This document shows positions 59,376 through 64,000 of a DNA stretch of 64,000 nucleotides, in pieces. A program made the translations under genes and the position numbers. Origin of the DNA: Bacillus_BD oryzisoli_A. GTDB taxonomy: Bacteria; Bacillota; Bacilli; Bacillales; Cytobacillaceae. Where the stretch lies: assembly GCF_043641075.1 (NCBI RefSeq), contig NZ_JBHZRC010000014.1:1-64000 (forward strand). The letters run 5' to 3'. Each line of letters starts with the position of its first letter. Position 1 is the stretch's first letter. The notes beneath the pieces are model-generated. The model was not told the DNA's origin, searched no databases, and was given only the letters and a program-made list of their open reading frames with translations.

Positions 59376-60422
59376 TTACACTTTTAGCACGCGCTGACCG
59401 GCCGCCTTCATCAGCCGATTCATAATCGCATTTCCTACGCCTTCATTCGAAAACATCTCACTATAAATCAATTCAATGTCCTGTTTGTTGAAGCTTCGCA
59501 ATGCTTCATAAATCGAGCTGGCAACCGTTTCAAGGCGCCCGCGCTCGCCGCAGGCAAAGACAAAGTCGGCATCATAGTAGGCTTCATTCTCCTTTGTCGT
59601 AAGAACGCCCACCTTCCTGCCTTCTCTCCTTTGTTCATTTACCAGCCTCTGAATCGCTTCCCTTGTTCCATCGACTAGATATAAAGGGGCATCCGGTGCA
59701 TAGTGGCGGTATTTCATGCCAGGTGATTTTGGCGCTTCCTTTTCGTCAGCCAATGCCGGATCGACATGAACTTCACCGATTACTTCTTCCAGCTGCTCCT
59801 TTGTGACACCACCGGGTCGAAGGATAACCGGAATGGCGGTCGTACAATCGATTACAGTTGATTCCACTCCAACACCTGTCGGGCCGCCGTCCACAATTCC
59901 CGCAATCCTGCCGTCGAGATCTTCTTTTACATGCAAAGCCGTTGTTGGACTCGGCTTGCCTGAACGATTCGCACTTGGCGCCGCAATTGGCAGACCGGAC
60001 TGCTTCAATACCGCCATCGCCACCGGATGATCAGGCATTCTCACTGCAACCGTCTCCAATCCAGCCGTTGCTTTATTGGAGAGAAATCCCTTTTTCAACG
60101 GAAAAATAATCGTTAATGGCCCTGGCCAAAAACGGTCCATTAAATATTGCGCTTTAGGGGAAATTTCCTCCACAAAGTCTGTCAGCTGGCTTTGCTCAGC
60201 AATATGAATAATTAACGGATTGTCACTTGGACGTCCCTTTGCCTCATAAATCTTGTTAACTGCTTGATCCTCTTTCGCATTTCCGCCCAAGCCATAAACC
60301 GTTTCAGTCGGAAACGCCACTACCTCATTTTTGCTTAAAAAATCAGCGGCTTGTTGAATTTGTGGATAATTTTCCAGATTATCCACAAACTTATCCACTG
60401 ACCAATAATTTGTAATCATCAT
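59376..60422 (-). CDS. ywlC: threonylcarbamoyl-AMP synthase (Sua5/YwlC)
   Basis: Enzyme of 348 aa that makes threonylcarbamoyl-AMP for the t6A37 tRNA modification. The YrdC domain has VVAFPTETVYGLGGNA, KIYEAKGRPSDNPLIIHI and PIAAPSANRSGKPSPT, and the C-terminal Sua5 domain begins near SPGMKYRHYAPDAPLYLV. The start is ATG 60422 (or adjacent ATG 60419), with GGTGG upstream. The first codons (VDKFVDNLENYPQ) are partly encoded by three DnaA-box-like sequences, part of a larger cluster extending upstream. Confidence 0.94.
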   Translation of the reverse strand: MMITNYWSVDKFVDNLENYPQIQQAADFLSKNEVVAFPTETVYGLGGNAKEDQAVNKIYEAKGRPSDNPLIIHIAEQSQLTDFVEEISPKAQYLMDRFWPGPLTIIFPLKKGFLSNKATAGLETVAVRMPDHPVAMAVLKQSGLPIAAPSANRSGKPSPTTALHVKEDLDGRIAGIVDGGPTGVGVESTVIDCTTAIPVILRPGGVTKEQLEEVIGEVHVDPALADEKEAPKSPGMKYRHYAPDAPLYLVDGTREAIQRLVNEQRREGRKVGVLTTKENEAYYDADFVFACGERGRLETVASSIYEALRSFNKQDIELIYSEMFSNEGVGNAIMNRLMKAAGQRVLKV

Positions 60423-60599
60423 TCTCCACCTTCAGAAATACCAAAATTTACGCTAATTTCCTTTGAAAGTATAAAAGAAGATAGTGAACAACTCAAGTCT
60501 TATCCACAAATTGTGGATAAAAATCTTCATTTTGTGGATAATTTTGTGGATATTAGCATGTTTTAGAGAGAAATTTTTAGAAAAACCGAGTTATCCACA
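60361..60599. promoter_or_regulatory. DnaA-box cluster at the ywlC start
   Basis: Eight TTATCCACA-type 9-mers lie within 240 bp. Perfect copies: 60361-60369, 60379-60387, 60500-60508, 60512-60520, 60533-60541, 60591-60599. One-mismatch copies: 60391-60399 (TTATCCACT) and 60545-60553 (TGTGGATAT). Both orientations occur. ywlC is recalled as a stable DnaA-binding locus in B. subtilis, so this looks conserved. Confidence 0.85.
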
Positions 60600-61006
60600 G
60601 TAAGAATGTGTTGAACATGGCCAGCTCGGGATAAAACCGGCGGCAGCTCCGATTTCTTAATCTGTTGAAAACCCAAAAGCTCAACAAGCTTTACCGCTCC
60701 AATTTTATTCGTGGCCATAAAGATTTCCTTCATGCCCTTTTCAGTCGCAAGCAGGAAAATCTGCTCGAATAAAATATATACATCATTTTTCATCGTTTGC
60801 GACGTCATTACCAACGAGCGCAGCAGTCCAACTTCACCAAACTGTTCAATTCCTATTGTTGCCTGAATGTCACCTATTTCATCCTCCATAATGAGGAAAG
60901 AATCAATGGTTCCCTTCACACCCTCCGCACTCAGCCCTGCACGTTCTAGAAAAATCTTTAAGTTATCTACATCATCTGTGATTGCACACCGAATCACTGC
61001 GCTCAT
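60563..61006 (-). CDS. ywlB: GNAT-type N-acetyltransferase-like protein (YwlB position)
   Basis: Protein of 147 aa with a GNAT-like fold order: IRCAITDDVDNLKIFLERAG at the start, a GDIQATIGIEQFGEVGLLRSLVM strand region, and MATNKIGAVKLVELLGFQ like the C-terminal GNAT motif. The canonical Q/RxxGxG/A acetyl-CoA loop is not obvious. Position between spoIIR and ywlC matches B. subtilis ywlB. ATG 61006 has AGGGGGGAG upstream; a frame to 61027 is unsupported. Its 3' end carries one DnaA-box of the ywlC cluster. Confidence 0.65.
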   Translation of the reverse strand: MSAVIRCAITDDVDNLKIFLERAGLSAEGVKGTIDSFLIMEDEIGDIQATIGIEQFGEVGLLRSLVMTSQTMKNDVYILFEQIFLLATEKGMKEIFMATNKIGAVKLVELLGFQQIKKSELPPVLSRAGHVQHILTVDNSVFLKISL

Positions 61007-61172
61007 AAAACTCCCCCCTAGTTTCATATCGTTAAACTATTAATATGAAAAAATAGAGAGAGTAGAACCTTTATTTTTATTTTCTGGCCGGGTGGTCATT
61101 AGGTAATAAAATTGGATGTGGATAACTCCTTCATACGTGTAAAAAGGAAAGAAGTGTAGCTTCTTCCCTTGC

Positions 61173-62156
61173 TTAACCAAATAGACTATCCCATATTTCT
61201 TTTACAAAAAACTTCACTTTAACCGGCTGTTCATCTTCACTTGTGTATACAGGTGCTGTTTGCTTGGAGTTAGCCTGTTCGACTTCCATTTCCTTTGCAG
61301 CTTCCCTCTTTTCATCTGTTGCTACAGTGGACTTCTCTTCATCAGATGATTGTGTTTCAGTTTCAGCTGTTTGTGTTGAAGTTACAACCGTTTCTGCTGC
61401 TTGCTTGCGATGATCCTCGTTATCCCTTGACGGCTCTTCTTTCTCAACAACTACGTTGCTTACCACTGCTGCTTCGATATTTTTTTCCTCCGCAGCTGCC
61501 TGTTCCTTGCTGTCCTTTTGTTCAGTGGACTTTACTGGTTTATCCTTTTGCTCAGAAGGTCTTTCTTCTGGAATAGAGGATTCTTCGTTGTCTGCTTTCT
61601 TTTTATCATCGTTATCAGCGATCTTCTCTTCTTCATCAAACCCTTCGCTGACAGCTACGCCGCTTGAGAAATCAAGGAAGCATAATGGCGGGAATAACAC
61701 GCACCACCAATTGGCGCCTTCTCCGTCGCCAAGGGTAATAAGAATCGCTTCATACTGACCTGCTGGGTATAAAAATTGTCCGTAAAGCTTCGTAGGAAAA
61801 TCTACTAGACCGAATTCGACCTTCACGCTTTGATTCACCTGTTCTTCTTCAAGCACCTGCTCAGCAATCCTCTGAATGTCTGGCATACCAGCCTTGATTA
61901 CTTCTCTTGCTTCCTCTTTTGAAGTAAGAGCTGATACCCATTGGGTAATCTCCTTGTTAACCTCATCACGGACCATTCTCTTGATCGCCTGATCCTCCCC
62001 ACTGTCACTGTTGGCAAGAATACGCAGGCGAATCGCATCATTTGGTATGATGACAGCATCGTTTGCCGTTACTTCATTTTTAGGTATATATAAACTTAAA
62101 ATGGTTCCAATTGATAGGATAAATAGATAAATGATTGCTAGATTTTTTCTTTTCAT
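61173..62156 (-). CDS. spoIIR: stage II sporulation protein SpoIIR with long acidic insert
   Basis: Secreted forespore signalling protein of 327 aa that triggers SpoIIGA to process pro-sigma-E in the mother cell. It has an N-terminal signal segment (about 5-22), RLRILANSDSGEDQAIKRMV and GDGEGANWWCVLFPPLCFLD, all typical of SpoIIR. After LDFSSGVAVSEGF there is roughly 120 residues of Glu/Lys/Ser/Thr/Gln-rich low complexity before the conserved end KVKFFVKEIWDSLFG. The B. subtilis protein is about 100 residues shorter. ATG 62156 has GGGGCGGTG upstream; GTG 62165 overlaps that site. Confidence 0.92.
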   Translation of the reverse strand: MKRKNLAIIYLFILSIGTILSLYIPKNEVTANDAVIIPNDAIRLRILANSDSGEDQAIKRMVRDEVNKEITQWVSALTSKEEAREVIKAGMPDIQRIAEQVLEEEQVNQSVKVEFGLVDFPTKLYGQFLYPAGQYEAILITLGDGEGANWWCVLFPPLCFLDFSSGVAVSEGFDEEEKIADNDDKKKADNEESSIPEERPSEQKDKPVKSTEQKDSKEQAAAEEKNIEAAVVSNVVVEKEEPSRDNEDHRKQAAETVVTSTQTAETETQSSDEEKSTVATDEKREAAKEMEVEQANSKQTAPVYTSEDEQPVKVKFFVKEIWDSLFG

Positions 62157-62244
62157 GTAGAACACCGCCCCTTCACTAACCCATTGTGGACAGGAAGGTG
62201 GATTTTTAAACTAGCAAAAAATGAAAAAATTTTTTAATAGATTC

Positions 62245-62304
62245 GGTGTCAGGCACCGAAAATGGACACTTTAGCCATTTTGTCCTTTTGTGGTGCCTGA
62301 CACC
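62245..62304. repeat. family C inverted repeat (GGTGTCAGGCACC type) over the prmC 3' end
   Basis: GGTGTCAGGCACC (62245-62257) and GGTGCCTGACACC (62292-62304) are perfect inverted 13-mers 34 bp apart. The right arm and loop encode the last ten or so codons and the stop of prmC. Confidence 0.85.
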
Positions 62305-63161
62305 GGGTTGATTTCCATGAATACCATTCTGTCTTTTCCATTGATGTCATATACCGTTTCTATGTGTGCCTTAGGGAAGGCTTGATGCAGGAGTTGTGAT
62401 ACATCCTGACTTTGTCCCGCTCCTACTTCAAATCCGACGAGTGATTTTTCTTTTAAAACAAAAGGAAGCTCTTCGGCAAATCGACGGTACAAATCAAGTC
62501 CATCCTCGCCGGCAAATAGGGCGCTATGGGGCTCATGATCTGTCACGACAACGGACATCTCTACCATATCTCCAAGTGGAATATAGGGTGGATTGGAAAT
62601 CACCACATCAAACCTCTGACCAGCTTCGATAAACGGCTTCAGCAAATCACCTTTAACGAAGGTTACATCCGCATCAAGCTGTTCTGCATTGCCAGAGGCA
62701 ACGGCCAATGCACTCTCCGAAATGTCACTTGCCGTAACTGACAGCATCGGCCGCTCTAATTTTAACGAAATCGCAATTGCCCCGCTGCCCGTTCCAACAT
62801 CAGCAACCGCCACAGACTGCCCATCACCAAATAAACGAGATATCCGCTCCAATGCTCCGAGCACAAGCTCCTCTGTTTCAGGCCTTGGGATTAACACACT
62901 CTCATTCACTCGAAACCTGCGGCCATAAAACTCCTCATGACCGATTATGTACTGGACCGGCGTCCCCTCACCGTGAAGCTCTACAGCACCACGGAAATGG
63001 TCCTCCACTTCAGGCTCCAGCTCCTCACGCAGATTCGCCAGGAGCTTTGTACGATCCATCTGTAATAAATAACGCAGCAATAATTCTCCGGCATTTTCGT
63101 CACGATTCTTTTCTTTTAAAAAAGAAGAAGCCCATTGAAGAGCTTCGTAAATTCTAGCCAT
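62271..63161 (-). CDS. prmC: release factor glutamine methyltransferase PrmC (HemK)
   Basis: SAM-dependent methyltransferase of 296 aa that methylates the Gln of the GGQ motif in release factors. It has an N-terminal helical substrate domain, SAM motif VADVGTGSGAIAISLKLE, and catalytic VISNPPYIPLGD. The C-terminal tail NPVSGTTKGQNG comes from a family C repeat and is not expected in homologues. The start is ATG 63161, 3 bp after prfA, so the enzyme and its substrate are cotranscribed. Confidence 0.94.
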   Translation of the reverse strand: MARIYEALQWASSFLKEKNRDENAGELLLRYLLQMDRTKLLANLREELEPEVEDHFRGAVELHGEGTPVQYIIGHEEFYGRRFRVNESVLIPRPETEELVLGALERISRLFGDGQSVAVADVGTGSGAIAISLKLERPMLSVTASDISESALAVASGNAEQLDADVTFVKGDLLKPFIEAGQRFDVVISNPPYIPLGDMVEMSVVVTDHEPHSALFAGEDGLDLYRRFAEELPFVLKEKSLVGFEVGAGQSQDVSQLLHQAFPKAHIETVYDINGKDRMVFMEINPVSGTTKGQNG

Positions 63162-63164
63162 ATC

Positions 63165-64000
63165 TTAATCCTCTGCGCTTTCCAGCTTGCTTGATTGTTC
63201 TTCCATAATAAGAGCATCAATGATGTCATCGATTTTCCCTTGAAGAATTTGATCAAGCTTTTGGATGGTTAGACCAATACGGTGGTCTGTCACGCGGTTT
63301 TGCGGGAAGTTATACGTACGAATTCGCTCAGAACGGTCACCTGTACCAACCGCCGATTTACGCTGCTGATCATATTCAGCCTGCGCTTCACGCTGGAATT
63401 TATCGTACACACGGGCACGAAGAACCTTCATCGCTTTTTCTTTGTTCTTAATCTGGGATTTTTCATCCTGACAGGAAACAACCGTACCTGTTGGGATATG
63501 AGTTAAACGAACGGCTGACATGGTCGTGTTAACACTTTGTCCGCCTGGTCCGCTGGAAGCAAACGTGTCGACACGGATATCCTTATCATGGATTTCCACT
63601 TCCACTTCCTCTGTTTCAGGAAGAACGGCAACGGTTGCAGTAGAAGTATGAATACGGCCGCCAGATTCTGTTTCAGGAACACGCTGTACACGGTGGGCCC
63701 CATTTTCAAACTTCAGCTTGGAGTAGGCACCTTTACCGTTAATCATGAAGATAATCTCTTTATAGCCGCCGACACCTGTTGTGCTCGCCTCGATGACATC
63801 CGTTTTCCAGCCTTGCGCTTCAGCAAACTTGCTGTACATGCGGTATAGGTCTCCAGCAAACAGTGCTGCTTCATCACCGCCGGCAGCACCGCGGATTTCC
63901 ATAATAACGTTTTTATCATCATTAGGGTCTTTCGGGATCAAAAGAATTCTTAGTCTTGCTTCCAATTCTTCGATACGGTCCTCTAATTCGGAAAGCTCTT
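63165..64000 (-). CDS. prfA: peptide chain release factor 1 (partial, N-terminus outside window)
   Basis: Class I release factor recognising UAA and UAG. The 278 or so residues in the window contain ESGGRIHTSTATVAVLPE with the codon-recognition Pro-Glu-Thr (PET, a PxT motif diagnostic of RF1) just before it, and the catalytic SSGPGGQSVNTT loop. The frame stays open to the window edge (ELSELEDRIEELEARLR), so the true start is beyond 64000 and the ATG at 63965 is internal. It is followed at once by prmC. Confidence 0.96.
   Translation of the reverse strand, partial: ELSELEDRIEELEARLRILLIPKDPNDDKNVIMEIRGAAGGDEAALFAGDLYRMYSKFAEAQGWKTDVIEASTTGVGGYKEIIFMINGKGAYSKLKFENGAHRVQRVPETESGGRIHTSTATVAVLPETEEVEVEIHDKDIRVDTFASSGPGGQSVNTTMSAVRLTHIPTGTVVSCQDEKSQIKNKEKAMKVLRARVYDKFQREAQAEYDQQRKSAVGTGDRSERIRTYNFPQNRVTDHRIGLTIQKLDQILQGKIDDIIDALIMEEQSSKLESAED

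Overview
This window is chromosomal DNA from an endospore-forming, flagellated, Bacillus-like Firmicute. It carries spoIID, spoIIQ, spoIIID and spoIIR, the flagellar rod genes flhO and flhP, mbl, and Bacillus-type ribosome binding sites. Gene order follows the Bacillus subtilis ywq-ywp-ywm-atp-ywl-prfA neighbourhood. Non-subtilis features include an eleven-gene complex I operon next to the ATP synthase operon and many families of interspersed palindromic repeats. Most genes lie on the minus strand.

Layout. Positions 1-270 hold the 5' end of a minus-strand 16S rRNA gene with tandem rrn promoters and a BoxA. From about 690 to 13,100 is a mixed block: an APC amino-acid permease, a peptide deformylase, a SWIM-protein/SNF2-helicase pair (ywqB/ywqA type), a DUF1646 transporter, a LysM amidase, a ComK-box-controlled ssbB, ywpF, and two acidic lipoproteins. 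From 13,500 to 24,800 is a cell-envelope and sporulation block: fabZ, an EpuA-like protein, flhP, flhO, mbl, spoIIID, spoIIQ, a VanZ-like gene, spoIID, murA, ywmB and ywzB. From 25,700 to 36,100 is nuoABCDHIJKLMN, with no nuoEFG. A decayed NERD-nuclease gene separates it from the complete atp operon (36,936-44,170). From 44,500 to 53,700 come a Vpr-type protease, a SsuABC/TauABC-like importer, mnaA, upp and glyA. From 54,300 to 64,000 come ywlG, rpiB, a chemoreceptor, ywlE, mntP, a polysaccharide deacetylase, ywlC, a ywlB-like gene, spoIIR, prmC and the 3' part of prfA.

How the genes work together. The nuo and atp operons supply respiratory proton pumping and ATP synthesis. murA, mnaA, mbl, fabZ and the amidase serve the envelope. 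The spo genes cover engulfment (IID, IIQ), sigma-E activation (IIR) and mother-cell regulation (IIID). ssbB with its K-box belongs to the competence regulon. ywlC has a dense DnaA-box cluster over its start and upstream region.

The most unusual content is non-coding. It comprises nine loci of a GGGGGACAGTCCCCC palindrome family (one forms a terminator, one sits inside the nuo operon), six loci of an AGAACCGTCCC family, two structured elements of roughly 170-190 bp, a two-copy composite repeat, a 52-bp tandem array, and two groups of DnaA-box-like sites. I saw no CRISPR array, prophage, intact insertion sequence, tRNA or recognisable defence system. I found no clear case for a wholly new protein-based system here.
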